The position numbers and the translations under genes were made by a program. The notes under the pieces are model-generated. The model did not search any database, was not told where the DNA came from, and saw nothing but the letters and a program-made list of their open reading frames with translations. Below, in pieces: positions 46,295-57,808 of a stretch of 64,000 nucleotides of DNA; position 1 is the first letter of the stretch; the number at the start of each line of letters is the position of its first letter. The DNA is from JAJFJD01 sp965228695 (lineage in GTDB: Bacteria; Pseudomonadota; Alphaproteobacteria; UBA8366): contig CBDDIB010000002.1 in assembly GCA_965228695.1 (NCBI GenBank), forward strand, positions 3,596,001 through 3,660,000, written 5' to 3'.

Positions 46295-46561
46295 CTACTT
46301 ATAGAGATCGCGGTCGCGTTCGAAGGCGTCTGCGAACAACTCGACGAGCCGCTGGGCTTCGACGTTGTGCTCGGCATATTGCATTAATCCCTTCGTCATG
46401 AAAGACGCGAAGCTCACCGCCTCCGCCTTGCCGCGCAGGTCGAACCGCACCGCGATGTCGTCGAGATCGTCATGCACGAGCCGCCGCGCCATGACGTTGA
46501 GCTGGGTTTTGACGAAACGGTTCTTGTTCCGCCATTTGCGTTGGGATTTCGCCGTGGCCAT
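46295..46561 (-). CDS. Small conserved hypothetical protein
   Basis: 88 residues; MATAKSQRKWRNKNRFVKTQ, then a helical region with LDDIAVRFDLRGKAEAVSFA and an acidic tail. Basic N-terminus, compact helices. Resembles small ribbon-helix-helix-like proteins of alphaproteobacteria; DNA-binding is possible but not shown. A frame extends upstream to 46624, but the ATG at 46561 fits better. Confidence 0.6.
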   Translation of the reverse strand: MATAKSQRKWRNKNRFVKTQLNVMARRLVHDDLDDIAVRFDLRGKAEAVSFASFMTKGLMQYAEHNVEAQRLVELFADAFERDRDLYK

Positions 46562-46720
46562 GGCCCACTCCCTTCTCGGACCGTCAAGTCCCGGATCGCC
46601 GATTCTCGGACCGCCGATCACCACGCCAGGGCCGGCACCATGCAGGACAACTCAACGGTACGGTTTGCGCCAGCGTCCTTTGTAACCGGATGGCCGGGCG
46701 CCGTCACCCTCCGCGAACCC

Positions 46721-48322
46721 CTAGTATCCGAGGGCGCAGCCGTCCTTGCGCGGGTCGGAGCCGCCCGCAAGGGTCCCTGCCCGCCAGTCGATCTGGATCG
46801 CCTGCCCCCCGCCGATCGGCCGCGCCGCATCGATGAGGTCGTGACCCAGCCGCTTCAATCCGTCGCGCACGTCCGTTGGCACACCGGTTTCCACATCGAC
46901 GTCCTTGGTGTTCGGCGCCGACATAAATCTCGGAAAATCAATCGCTTCCTGCACATCCATCCCGAAATCGATGATATTCGACAGGACATGGGCATGCCCC
47001 AGCGCCTGATAGGCTCCACCCATCACGCCGAACGGCATGGTCGCCTTGCCGTCCTTCGCCACCATGCCGGGGATGATCGTATGCAGCGGCCGTTTGCCCG
47101 GCTCGATGCAGTTAGGATGACCCGGCTCGACGACGAACCCGCAGCCGCGATTCTGCAGCATGACGCCGGATTTCGGTCCCATGATGCCGCTGCCGAAACC
47201 GCTGAACAGGGAATTGATGAAACTGACCGTGTTGCGGTCCTTGTCCACCACCGTCAGGTAGATCGTGTCGTGATGCGTCGGCAGAACGGCCGGCGGAATC
47301 TCCGACATGGCGCGGTCCATCGCGATGGTGTTGCGCAATTCGTCGGCATGCTCGTCGCTGAGCATCCAGTCGGTCGGCACCTGCGCGCGCGCCGGATCGG
47401 CCACGACCGAATCCCGGTCGCCGTACGCCAGGCGTGACGCCTCGATTTCCAGATGCAGCCGCTCCACCGAGAGCGGGTCCATATCGGAAAAATTGTAGCC
47501 CGACAGGATATTGAGGATTTCAAGTGCCACGATGCCCTGCCCGTTCGGCGGACACTCGTAGACGGTGTGGCCGCGGTAGTCGGTCTTCACCGGCGTCACA
47601 TACTCGCCCATCCCTCGGGCCGAGGCGAAATCCTCCATCGTGTGGTGGCCGCCGAGTTCCTGCAGATGAGAGACGATGTCCTCGGCGATCCAGCCGGTAT
47701 AGAAACCGTCGCGGCCTTGTTCCGCGATCACTTCCATCGTCGCGGCCAGCTTCTCCTGACGGTGGACGGTTCCTTCCGGCGGCGGCTTTCCGCCCGGCAG
47801 AAAAACCGCCTTCGTTCCCGGATCGTGGCTGAGCGTGGCGACATTACCCGCGAAATCGTAGGCGACGCGGGACGACAGTGGATAGCCTTCCTTCGCGAAA
47901 CGGATCGCGGGCTGCAGCAATTCGCCGAGGCTCTTGGTGCCGTGCGTTTCGATCAGTGTCTGCCAGGCGTCGATCGCGCCCGGCACTGTCACCGCATGCG
48001 GCGTGTGCTGCTCGATCGTGGTGATGCCGTTCTCGACATACCACTCCGGGTCCGCCCCGGCGGGCGCCCGGCCCGAACCGTTGAAGGCGATGATCTCCTC
48101 CTCGCCCTCCGGCGCGAACAGCATGAAGCAGTCGCCGCCGATGCCGGTCGATTCCGGCTCGACCACGCATTGCACGGCGCAGGCGGCCACCGCCGCATCC
48201 ATCGCGTTGCCGCCATCCTGCAAGACTTGGATCGCGGTCATCGTCGACAGCGGATGAGAGGTCGCCGCCATTCCGTTCAACGACCGGACGGGTGAGCGGC
48301 CTGGAAGGTCCAGATTACGCAT
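46721..48322 (-). CDS. ggt: Gamma-glutamyltransferase
   Basis: 533 residues. N-terminal large-subunit part with NAMDAAVAACAVQCVVEPES and FNGSGRAP; the self-cleavage site lies before T353 in HHDTIYLTVVD, aligning with the nucleophile of E. coli enzyme. The small subunit continues with FSGFGSGIMGPKSGVML. No Sec signal is evident, so it may be cytoplasmic, unlike the periplasmic enterobacterial form. Cleaves or transfers the gamma-glutamyl of glutathione and related amides. Confidence 0.92.
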   Translation of the reverse strand: MRNLDLPGRSPVRSLNGMAATSHPLSTMTAIQVLQDGGNAMDAAVAACAVQCVVEPESTGIGGDCFMLFAPEGEEEIIAFNGSGRAPAGADPEWYVENGITTIEQHTPHAVTVPGAIDAWQTLIETHGTKSLGELLQPAIRFAKEGYPLSSRVAYDFAGNVATLSHDPGTKAVFLPGGKPPPEGTVHRQEKLAATMEVIAEQGRDGFYTGWIAEDIVSHLQELGGHHTMEDFASARGMGEYVTPVKTDYRGHTVYECPPNGQGIVALEILNILSGYNFSDMDPLSVERLHLEIEASRLAYGDRDSVVADPARAQVPTDWMLSDEHADELRNTIAMDRAMSEIPPAVLPTHHDTIYLTVVDKDRNTVSFINSLFSGFGSGIMGPKSGVMLQNRGCGFVVEPGHPNCIEPGKRPLHTIIPGMVAKDGKATMPFGVMGGAYQALGHAHVLSNIIDFGMDVQEAIDFPRFMSAPNTKDVDVETGVPTDVRDGLKRLGHDLIDAARPIGGGQAIQIDWRAGTLAGGSDPRKDGCALGY

Positions 48323-48423
48323 GCAGCGCTCCACAGAATCGGGTTAGGAATAGGAAATGAGCCGTGATGGTAAGCCCGTCAAACACTCGGGTCAAACACA
48401 CAACATTGCGAGGTCCCAGCCCG

Positions 48424-49225
48424 ATGAGCGCTGAAATTTCCCGGTTGATCAAGGTGATGGCCGAACTTCGCGACCCGGAGACCGGCTGCCCCTGGGATAT
48501 CGAGCAGACATTCGAGACCATCGCGCCCTATACCATCGAAGAGGCCTACGAGGTCGCGGAGGGCGATCGCCCAACACGACATGCCCGCATTGAAAGAAGA
48601 ACTCGGCGATCTTCTCTTGCAAGTGGTCTATCACGCCCGCATGGCCGAGGAAGACGGGAGTTTCGACTTCGACTCGGTCGCCCAGACCATCGCCGACAAG
48701 ATGATCCGGCGGCATCCGCACGTCTTCGGCGACGACAGCGTGGCGACCGCGGACGCGCAGACCGCGAACTGGGAAGCCCAGAAAGCCGAAGAACGCGCCA
48801 AGAAAGCCGAAGAGGACGGTCAACGGCCGAGCGCCATCGACGGCGTACCGCTCCCCCTCCCCGCGCTGACCCGCGCCGAGAAACTGACCAAGCGCGCCGC
48901 CCGCGTCGGGTTCGATTGGCCGGAGGTCAGTCAGGTGTTCGACAAACTCGCCGAGGAGATCGGCGAACTAAAGGCCGAGATCGACCGCGGCGCGCCCGCC
49001 GACCGGCTCGAGGACGAGTTGGGCGACATGCTGTTCTGCGTCGCCAACCTCGCGCGCCACCTGAAGGTGGACCCGGAGGAAGCGCTGCGCCGCACCAACC
49101 GAAAGTTCGAAAAGCGTTTCCGCGCGGTCGAAAACAGTTTCAAGGCCGACGACCGTGACATCGCCGAGGCATCCTTGGACGAAATGGAAGAACGGTGGCA
49201 GGCGTCGAAAGCCGACACGCAGTGA
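48424..49225 (+). pseudogene. mazG: mazG nucleoside triphosphate pyrophosphohydrolase, frameshifted
   Basis: The first part (MSAEISRLIKVMAELRDPET through TIEEAYEVAEG) is in one frame; the rest (MPALKEELGDLLLQVVYHAR to the end) is in another. The junction is at the GGG run 48561-48563: removing one G restores continuous reading EEAYEVA-E-AIAQHDMPALKEE, exactly as in normal MazG. Beyond the shift both MazG domains are intact, including EELGDLLLQV and EDELGDMLFC metal-binding helices. It may be a sequencing error or a real inactivating mutation. Confidence 0.85.
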
Positions 49226-49226
49226 T

Positions 49227-50446
49227 CTAAGGCGTTTTCACCGCCGCCAACTGCGCTTTGAGCTGCCGCGCCGCCAGCGCGAAGCCGCCGTCCGCGCCGT
49301 CGATGAAATGCAGATGATCACTGGCTTCGATCGAGAAAACCAGGCAAGTCATCAAGGCTTCGTCCGACCGGTGGATGCCGTAGGCGACCCTTCCCGCTGC
49401 CTGTTGATCGTTCAGAAATGCGGCGATATCGGCGGCTTGCCCTCCGTCGCGTCCACGACCAGCCGCAACGTGTCGTCAAACCGCCGGAAATCCGCATTGA
49501 GCGACAGTTCCGTGCGGTAGCGCTTGGCATTCAGCGGACCGATGGTCAGGTCGTAGCGGTTGGCGATCCATTGGAAGAAACTCTCCTTCAACACGCGAAG
49601 GCGCGCGCGCCACAGGGGTTCCCGGGTCGCGGCGGTCCGGGCTTCGAGCGCCAGTCCGCGCGGCGGCCAACGGAACCGCAAGGTCGACTCCGACACCGGA
49701 TTGCCCGCGCCCGGCGCATTGCCGACGATTTCCGTGATGCGCGCGGCGACCGCGCGATAGGTTTCCCCGGCGCTATCCGGTGCCCGGTCAAGCGTCTGCA
49801 CCAGGACCGCCATCATCACGCCGTTGCGGGACTTCAATGGTTCCCAGCGGCAGGACAGACCGGAGAGATCGGGATCGTCCGCGCTGTCCGAGCTTTCCAT
49901 GCAATACCGGCCATCATCGACGGCCCCTTTTATGAGGGATTCCGCCAATTCGATGCCGCCGCCCGCAAAGAAGGCGAGCGAGTTTTGCGCGCTCAATCCG
50001 TATCGAGCGATCCGGACGGCCCGTCCCCGCGCGGCGATTTCGGCAACCGGAACGAGCCCAACACGCAAGGACAACCCGAAGGCGCTCTCGGACAACCGTT
50101 GCAAACCCGATAGCGCCGCGCGCACCGGCGCTTCCGATTGCGGCGGGATCAGCAATGTCGCGCCGTCACCCCCGAAGACGAAAGGGATGTCGATACCATC
50201 AATCGCGTTGAGGACCGCCGTGATGCAGGCGGCGCCGACCATATTGACGTGCTTGTAGCGGCCAGCCTCGATGGCGGCCGTGGATCCTTGGATATCGGCG
50301 ATGACGACCAACCAGTCGGCCGGGGCCGCGCGGTAGTGCTGCGGATCGGTGAAGGAGACGAAATCCGAAAACGCCGGAATCTCGGCGTAGAACCCCGCCG
50401 TTCCCCTCGCCGCGCGGGTGTAGCCGCCGGAATACTGCCGCTGCAC
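49227..50446 (-). pseudogene. DUF3095 (adenylate-cyclase-like) protein, frameshifted near C-terminus
   Basis: The main frame runs 50446 to 49412 (344 residues) with IADIQGSTAAIEAGRYK and VFGGDGATLLIPP, the nucleotide-cyclase-like core of DUF3095. It then stops early. The missing C-terminus (HRSDEALMTCLVFSI, then HLHFIDGADGGFALAA) is present in the next frame, ending at 49227. Adding one C in the run 49440-49442 (one G on the coding strand) would join them. Function of the family is unknown. Confidence 0.8.
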
Positions 50447-50509
50447 GTTGCCCGCCCTCCCCGGCCATCCATTGGCCGTTTGGTTCCGGGCCGCCGATGT
50501 CGGCCGGAT

Positions 50510-51379
50510 TTAGTCTTTCATCAAGAGGTGGATCAGGCTGGAGGTATCCCAGCGGTTGCCGCCGCGCGCCTGCACCGTCGCGTAGAACTGATCGATTAGC
50601 GCCGCGACCGGCAGCCGTGCACCGTTTTGATTGGCTTCCTCCAGCGCGATGCCGAGATCCTTGCGCATCCAATCAACCGCGAACCCAAACTCGAATTCGC
50701 CTTTGCACATGGTGGGCGCCCGGTTCTCCATCTGCCAGGATCCGGCCGCACCCTTGGAAATCGTGTCGATCACCTTCTCCATGTCGAGGCCGGCTTTCAG
50801 GCCAAAGTTGACCCCTTCGGACAGCCCCTGAACCAATCCGGCGATGCAGATCTGATTGACCATCTTGGTCAGCTGGCCGCTGCCCGTCGCGCCAATCAAC
50901 ATGACCTTCTGCGCGTAACAGTCGATCACCGGTTCGACTTTCTTGAAGGTCGTCTTGGTGCCGCCGCACATGACGGTCAGGACACCGTTCACCGCGCCGG
51001 CTTCGCCGCCGGAGACCGGCGCGTCGATGAAGCCGATGCCTTCTTTTTTGCCGACGGCCGCCAACTCGCGCGCGACCTCGGCCGATGCGGTGGTGTTATC
51101 GACCAGGATACTGCCTTTGGACATGCCTGCGAACGCGCCCTTCGGCCCCAGGATGACACTGCGCAGGTCATCGTCGTTGCCGACACAGGTAAAGACGATG
51201 TCCGCGCCCTTGGCGGCGTCGCGCGGCGTGCGTTTCGCCTTGCCGCCGAATTTCTTGACCCATTTCTGCCCCTTGGCCGCGGTACGGTTGTAGACGGTGA
51301 CGTCGTGCCCGCCCTTCTTGAGATGCCCCGCCATGTGATAGCCCATGACGCCCAGACCGATGAACGCAACTTTAGTCAT
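50510..51379 (-). CDS. NAD(P)-dependent beta-hydroxyacid dehydrogenase (3-hydroxyisobutyrate type)
   Basis: 289 residues. Dinucleotide-binding GLGVMG at 8-13, substrate-loop DAPVSGGEAGAVNG, and catalytic lysine region GSGQLTKMVNQICIAG (K171 or near). Oxidises a beta-hydroxy acid such as 3-hydroxyisobutyrate or tartronate semialdehyde. Start chosen at 51379 over an upstream in-frame extension lacking similarity. Confidence 0.92.
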   Translation of the reverse strand: MTKVAFIGLGVMGYHMAGHLKKGGHDVTVYNRTAAKGQKWVKKFGGKAKRTPRDAAKGADIVFTCVGNDDDLRSVILGPKGAFAGMSKGSILVDNTTASAEVARELAAVGKKEGIGFIDAPVSGGEAGAVNGVLTVMCGGTKTTFKKVEPVIDCYAQKVMLIGATGSGQLTKMVNQICIAGLVQGLSEGVNFGLKAGLDMEKVIDTISKGAAGSWQMENRAPTMCKGEFEFGFAVDWMRKDLGIALEEANQNGARLPVAALIDQFYATVQARGGNRWDTSSLIHLLMKD

Positions 51380-51471
51380 GTCGAACTTTCCCCCTGCGCG
51401 AAGATCATTGTGAACCGGGCCGGATGGCGGCGCCGCGAAAGCGCGCATACTACCGCCCGGCGGACGGCGTC

Positions 51472-52272
51472 TCAATCGGGTTTCAGGAATTCGTGTATGC
51501 GCTGCCAGGTATCGACGTCGGGCGCGGACAGACAGCCCGGCACCCGTTCCGTCGGACGGTACGGCTCGCCGTCGACGCGCGCGGTATGGCCGCCGGCTTC
51601 GCGGTGAATCAGCACACCGGCCGCATGATCCCACGGCCACAGGCGATTGTAGATCGAGAAATGCCGGTTGCCGGCGGCCAGTTCGCGGAAGGCATGGCCG
51701 GCGCAGCCGTATCGGATGATTTCCGCAAACCCTTCCTTCTTGGCTCGAACGGAATCGCGATGCGGACGCCCGTAACCGTTCGAGTTGATCAACCCGGTCA
51801 TGCGGCCGACCGCGTCGCCGTCGGCCACACGCAATCGACGCTTTCCGACCCATGCACCGGCGCCGTCCTCGGCCACCGCCGTATCGCCGGCCACCGGATC
51901 ATGGATCCAGGCGCAGCGCACCGCGCCCGCAACCAGATAGGCGAGCACAATCGTGAAGGGTGTCTTGCCCTCCGCGAAGTTCTGCGTGCCGTCGACGGGA
52001 TCGAGAATCCACAGCCGGTCGACCGTTTCGAGCGTGTCGAACAACGCCGGATCGTTATGCACGCCCTCCTCGCCCACCACATGCGACCCCGGCAGATGGT
52101 CGGTCAGCAGGCGCGTCAGGCGGTGCTCCGCATCCAGGTCGGCCACGGTTACCAGATCGCCGGGCTTCTTCTCGATAATGTCGCCCGTGGCGAGCGCCTG
52201 ATACCGGGGCAGGACGTCCTGCTCGGCGGCTTCGCGCAGGAATTCGCAAACACGGTCGAGGTCGGGATTCAT
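51472..52272 (-). CDS. Inositol monophosphatase family phosphatase
   Basis: 266 residues from the ATG at 52272. Metal-site motifs: VGEEG, then ILDPVDGTQNF and WPWDHAAG. Could be inositol-1-phosphatase, histidinol phosphatase (HisN) or a related sugar phosphatase; the family does not settle the substrate. Tandem minus-strand gene downstream of groL, separated by a terminator. Confidence 0.9.
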   Translation of the reverse strand: MNPDLDRVCEFLREAAEQDVLPRYQALATGDIIEKKPGDLVTVADLDAEHRLTRLLTDHLPGSHVVGEEGVHNDPALFDTLETVDRLWILDPVDGTQNFAEGKTPFTIVLAYLVAGAVRCAWIHDPVAGDTAVAEDGAGAWVGKRRLRVADGDAVGRMTGLINSNGYGRPHRDSVRAKKEGFAEIIRYGCAGHAFRELAAGNRHFSIYNRLWPWDHAAGVLIHREAGGHTARVDGEPYRPTERVPGCLSAPDVDTWQRIHEFLKPD

Positions 52273-52301
52273 TTGGGCAGGGAACCTGTGCTGGAATGAC
52301 A

Positions 52302-52328
52302 AAGGGCCGCGCAACGAGCGCGGCCCTT
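52302..52328 (-). terminator. Terminator hairpin after groL
   Basis: AAGGGCCGCGC and GCGCGGCCCTT form an 11-pair stem with a 5-nt loop, 26 bp past the groL stop. No long T-run, but strong. Confidence 0.7.
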
Positions 52329-52353
52329 ATGTACAGGATTGTGAGCGTGAGGA

Positions 52354-54003
<1,650 letters not shown>

Positions 54004-54044
54004 TTGCGTTGCTTTCCTTCTTGCCTATCCGAGCCGTCACGGCG

Positions 54045-54332
54045 CTAGCCGATGACGCCCATAATGTCGCTTTCCTTCATGATCAACAGGTCTTCACCGT
54101 CGACCTTCACTTCGTTGCCCGACCATTTGCCGTACATAATGCGGTCGCCTTTCTTGACGTCCAACGGCACGACACGGCCTTCTTCCGTCCGGGCGCCCTG
54201 GCCGACGGCAACGACTTCGCCTTCCGACGGCTTCTCTTTCGCCGTATCGGGAATGATGATGCCGCCAGCCGTCTTCTCTTCGGATTCCAGCGGGCGAACA
54301 ACGACACGGTCATGCAGAGGCCTGATCTTCAT
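54045..54332 (-). CDS. groS: Co-chaperonin GroES
   Basis: 95 residues. Opens MKIRPLHDRVVVRPLESEEK; mobile loop ETAKEK-type (KTAGGIIIPDTAKEKPSEGE) and conserved GDRIMYGKWSGNEVKVDG. Heptameric lid for GroEL. Confidence 0.99.
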   Translation of the reverse strand: MKIRPLHDRVVVRPLESEEKTAGGIIIPDTAKEKPSEGEVVAVGQGARTEEGRVVPLDVKKGDRIMYGKWSGNEVKVDGEDLLIMKESDIMGVIG

Positions 54333-54386
54333 GCGGCTCTCTCCTTCTTTGTCTTATGTGCTTCGAATGGGTTGATTAATGCGCTT

Positions 54387-54413
54387 TTAGCACTCTTGCT
54401 CATCGAGTGCCAA
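54387..54413 (-). promoter_or_regulatory. CIRCE operator (HrcA binding)
   Basis: TTAGCACTC-N9-GAGTGCCAA, matching the CIRCE consensus (TTAGCACTC-N9-GAGTGCTAA) with one mismatch (C for T). It lies 55 bp upstream of groS, the usual position, so HrcA-type heat-shock repression is expected. Confidence 0.93.
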
Positions 54414-54440
54414 GGCATATAGGAAGCCTGCGCCGGCGTG

Positions 54441-55823
54441 TCAACGGTCCGGCGGCGTTTCCTCGGTATTTCCGAGAGACTTAATTCGGAAACGATGCTC
54501 GAACCGCGAAACATCGGCGGGATCCAACGCCACACCGATCACGGCATGGTCGTCCTGCTCGGCGCGATCCATGACCCGGCCATGGGCGTAAAGCCATGCG
54601 AGGGCCGCGCCATCGGACAGGTCCAGCCGATATTGCTGATAGGATCGCGCCTCGGACAGCAATTCCGCAAGCCGGTCGAGTAGCGTATCGCACCCCTCGC
54701 CCGATACGGCGGACAACGCCACCGCGTCATCGTCCCGTGCGACACGGGCGGCGATAACCTCCTTCTCCTCGGGCGCCACCAGATCGATCTTGTTCAGGAT
54801 CTCCAATCGGTGCTGATCCGGATCGAGCCCCATTTCAGCGAGCACGCTCAACACATCCGCATTTTGCGCATCGGTTTCCGGATGCGAGATATCCCGCACG
54901 TGCAGAATGACGTCGGCCTCGGCAACCTCTTCGAGGGTGGCGCGAAACGACGCGACCAGTTGTGTCGGAAGCTGCGAGATGAACCCGACGGTATCCGACA
55001 GGATAATCTGATGCCCCGACGGCAAGGTCACGGACCGCATCGTCGGATCGAGAGTCGCAAACAACAGGTCTTCCGCAAAGGCGGTGCCGCCGGAAAGCCG
55101 GTTGAACAGCGTCGATTTACCGGCGTTGGTATACCCAACGAGGGCCACTACGGGATACGGTACCTTCTTGCGCGCCTTGCGATGCAGGCCGCGCGTCCGC
55201 TTGACGCTTTCCAACTCCTTCTTGAGCCGGGCGATCCGCTGATCGATCAAACGCCGGTCGATTTCAAGTTGGCTTTCACCCGGACCGCCGAGGAAACCGT
55301 GACCGCCGCGCTGCCGTTCCAAATGGGTCCAGCTGCGCACGAGGCGCGACCGTTGGTAGGTCAGCGCGGCCAACTCCACCTGCAGGCTGCCCTCATGCGT
55401 TCGCGCCCGGGCTCCGAAGATTTCGAGGATCAGACCCGTCCGGTCGATCACCTTCGCCGATAACTGATGCTCCAAGTTGCGCTGCTGCACCGGCGTCAGC
55501 GCCGTATCGACGATGACGATGTCGACCTCCAGCGCTTGGATCAAATCCTTGAACCGCTCGATGACGCCGCGTCCCAAAAAAGACGACGGGATCACCCGCG
55601 CCAATTTCACCGTTTCGCTGTGGGCTACTTCCAGGTTGATGGCAGCGGTCAGGCCGACAGCTTCCGCAAGTTGCGACTCGGCGCTGCGACGGCGCACAGA
55701 TGCATTCCCGCCCGTTCGGCGAACGTCGGGACAAATGACGAGCGCGCGCCCGATCGAGAGCGCGTCCCCATGCGCAACACCATTGAGATTTTTCGCGTTA
55801 TCCTCGGTCAGCTTAACCGTCAC
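54441..55823 (-). CDS. hflX: Ribosome-associated GTPase HflX
   Basis: 460 residues. N-terminal HflX domain, coiled coil with GGPGESQLEIDRRLIDQRIA, then G1 GYTNAGKST near 229-237 and G3 DTVGFI. Splits stalled ribosomes under stress. Overlaps hfq by 11 bp, a conserved pair. Confidence 0.96.
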   Translation of the reverse strand: MTVKLTEDNAKNLNGVAHGDALSIGRALVICPDVRRTGGNASVRRRSAESQLAEAVGLTAAINLEVAHSETVKLARVIPSSFLGRGVIERFKDLIQALEVDIVIVDTALTPVQQRNLEHQLSAKVIDRTGLILEIFGARARTHEGSLQVELAALTYQRSRLVRSWTHLERQRGGHGFLGGPGESQLEIDRRLIDQRIARLKKELESVKRTRGLHRKARKKVPYPVVALVGYTNAGKSTLFNRLSGGTAFAEDLLFATLDPTMRSVTLPSGHQIILSDTVGFISQLPTQLVASFRATLEEVAEADVILHVRDISHPETDAQNADVLSVLAEMGLDPDQHRLEILNKIDLVAPEEKEVIAARVARDDDAVALSAVSGEGCDTLLDRLAELLSEARSYQQYRLDLSDGAALAWLYAHGRVMDRAEQDDHAVIGVALDPADVSRFEHRFRIKSLGNTEETPPDR

Positions 55824-56064
55824 CGTCCTCGGGTTTCGATTCGAACAGCTGTACAGGCTGCGCGGGCATTACCGTCGAAATGGCATGCTTATAGACCAAC
55901 TGCGAATGCGCGTCGCGGCGCAGCAAGACGCAAAAGTTGTCGAACCAGGTAATGATTCCCTGCAATTTTACGCCGTTAACTAAAAAAATGGTAACCGGCA
56001 TCTTGGCCTTGCGAACGTGATTGAGGAACACGTCCTGCAAATTCTGGCCCTTCTCCGAAGACAT
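55813..56064 (-). CDS. hfq: RNA chaperone Hfq
   Basis: 83 residues. Sm1 and Sm2 motifs: VTIFLVNGVKLQGIITWFDN and the YKHAISTVMPAQPV stretch. Hexameric small RNA chaperone. Located between the HAD gene and hflX. Confidence 0.98.
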   Translation of the reverse strand: MSSEKGQNLQDVFLNHVRKAKMPVTIFLVNGVKLQGIITWFDNFCVLLRRDAHSQLVYKHAISTVMPAQPVQLFESKPEDGDG

Positions 56065-56183
56065 GGATTAAGTCCCTTTGTTGTCGTTGGGGCCTTATAC
56101 GAACCCGGCAACTGGTAGTTCATCGCAATCATATGGCCCTTACGGAAGAAACTGCAATAACTGTTCGGACTGCGGCTGGCACT

Positions 56184-56852
56184 TTACAACGTGATGACGT
56201 GACTCGCTAGCTCTATGCACGACCGAAAATGAACTCTCGGTTGAAAATCATTGAATTCATCTTCGATGGGATCTTCCGGCCGTACCAAGACCGGGACACA
56301 ATTTGTGCAGTGCGCTATTTCCATATCGACACCGGAATCTCCCACAAACCAAACATCCGGTCCCGCCGTGATACCGCTGCCGGCAAGCGCCAAGTGAATT
56401 GGATCTTCCGCCGGTTTGTCGCGCGCCGCGTCGCCGGCCCCGACCACGTTGTGGAAATACCGGTCCCAGTCGAGATGCGCGGCCTCCTGCCGGAGATACC
56501 GTCCGGTCTTATTGCTCACGACGGCAAGACAAAGTCCCGCGTCATGGAATGTCCGCAACATCTCCGTCGCACCGGAAGTTGGTGCCAGCCGCTCCAAATG
56601 GAGCCGCTCGAACGCATCGTAAAATATCTTGGCGGCCCGTTCCCAGTCATCATCGAACAGCTTCGGGAACGACTCGCGCATCGAGTACCGCACGCGCTCG
56701 CGCGTTTCCTTGAGCGTCCACGGCACATGCCCCATCGCGGTAAAGGTTACTTCCAGCGCAGCGTGAATCGTGGTCCAACTGTCGACCAACGTGTTGTCCC
56801 AATCGAAAACGACGGCCTTCGGCCTGGGGATTTGCAGGAGTGACGCGGACAT
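56184..56852 (-). CDS. HAD-superfamily phosphatase, phosphoglycolate-phosphatase-like
   Basis: 222 residues from the ATG at 56852. Catalytic DWDNT (D17, D19), motif II Ser/Thr (VVSNKTG) and motif III/IV in WFVGDSGVDMEIA. Cap domain of helical type. Substrate not predicted. The upstream gene (a D-amino-acid aminotransferase) ends 7 bp away in the same direction. Confidence 0.88.
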   Translation of the reverse strand: MSASLLQIPRPKAVVFDWDNTLVDSWTTIHAALEVTFTAMGHVPWTLKETRERVRYSMRESFPKLFDDDWERAAKIFYDAFERLHLERLAPTSGATEMLRTFHDAGLCLAVVSNKTGRYLRQEAAHLDWDRYFHNVVGAGDAARDKPAEDPIHLALAGSGITAGPDVWFVGDSGVDMEIAHCTNCVPVLVRPEDPIEDEFNDFQPRVHFRSCIELASHVITL

Positions 56853-56859
56853 GCCGGAC

Positions 56860-57750
56860 TCAGGCGGATGCCGGACCGGCGCCATCCTCCGGCACGGAAC
56901 CGCCGTTACAATACGCCATGTAGCTTTCGAGGATGCGCGTGCTGATCGTACCCGGATGGCCGTTGCCGATGACGGCATCATCGATCTGGACGACGGGCGT
57001 CGCGAAGGACGTCGCGCTCGACGTGAAGGCCTCGCGCGCGTTTTGCGCCTCCTCGACGGTGAACGCACGTTCCTCGAATTCGATCCCCTCTTCTTCGGCG
57101 ATCCGCAGGATCGTCATCCGCGTGATGCCGTTGAGGATGTCGTGGGTCGCCGGCCGCGTCACGAGCTTGCCGTCCTTGGTGACGATCCAGGCATTGCTGG
57201 ACGTGCCCTCGGTCACATTCCCGTCCGCATCGACCTGCCACCCTTCGTAGGCGCCCGCGCGGGCCGCTTCGGTCTTGCCGATACAATTCGGCAGCAGCGA
57301 CACCGTCTTGATGTCGCAGCGCTGCCAGCGGATGTCGGGCACCGTCACAACCTTGACCCCGTCGGAAAATTTGGACTGACCGGCGAAATCGGCCTTGCGT
57401 GTGGTCATTACGACGCTCGGCGTACAGGGCGGATCGGGGAACTTATGATCGCGCGGCGACACGCCCCGGGTGATTTGCATATAGAGCAACCCGTTCTCGA
57501 CACCGTTGCGGCGCACCAATTCCCGCATCACCATCTGCAGGACCGTGCGCGTCATCGGCATCGGGATTTCGATCTCGGACAACGAACGTTCCAGCCGGTC
57601 CAGATGGGGGCCTTCGTCGACCATGCGACGGTTGACGATGGTCACGACCTCATACACGCCATCCGAAAATTGGTAACCCCGATCTTCGATATGGACCGCG
57701 GCGGCGCCGTGCTGGACATAGCGACCGTTTACGTATGCGAATCTCGGCAT
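56860..57750 (-). CDS. dat: D-amino acid aminotransferase
   Basis: 296 residues, fold type IV PLP enzyme. PLP lysine K148 (CDIKTVSLLPN), with EGTSSNAWIV and the catalytic N-terminal FAYVNGRYV. Interconverts D-alanine and D-glutamate through pyruvate/2-oxoglutarate, feeding peptidoglycan precursors. Conserved between trkA and hfq in related genomes. Confidence 0.93.
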   Translation of the reverse strand: MPRFAYVNGRYVQHGAAAVHIEDRGYQFSDGVYEVVTIVNRRMVDEGPHLDRLERSLSEIEIPMPMTRTVLQMVMRELVRRNGVENGLLYMQITRGVSPRDHKFPDPPCTPSVVMTTRKADFAGQSKFSDGVKVVTVPDIRWQRCDIKTVSLLPNCIGKTEAARAGAYEGWQVDADGNVTEGTSSNAWIVTKDGKLVTRPATHDILNGITRMTILRIAEEEGIEFEERAFTVEEAQNAREAFTSSATSFATPVVQIDDAVIGNGHPGTISTRILESYMAYCNGGSVPEDGAGPASA

Positions 57751-57808
57751 CTCAGCCCTTTCCCAAATGTCGGTGTAAAAGAGGCGACGCGCCTTCCCCG
57801 CTCTGGCT

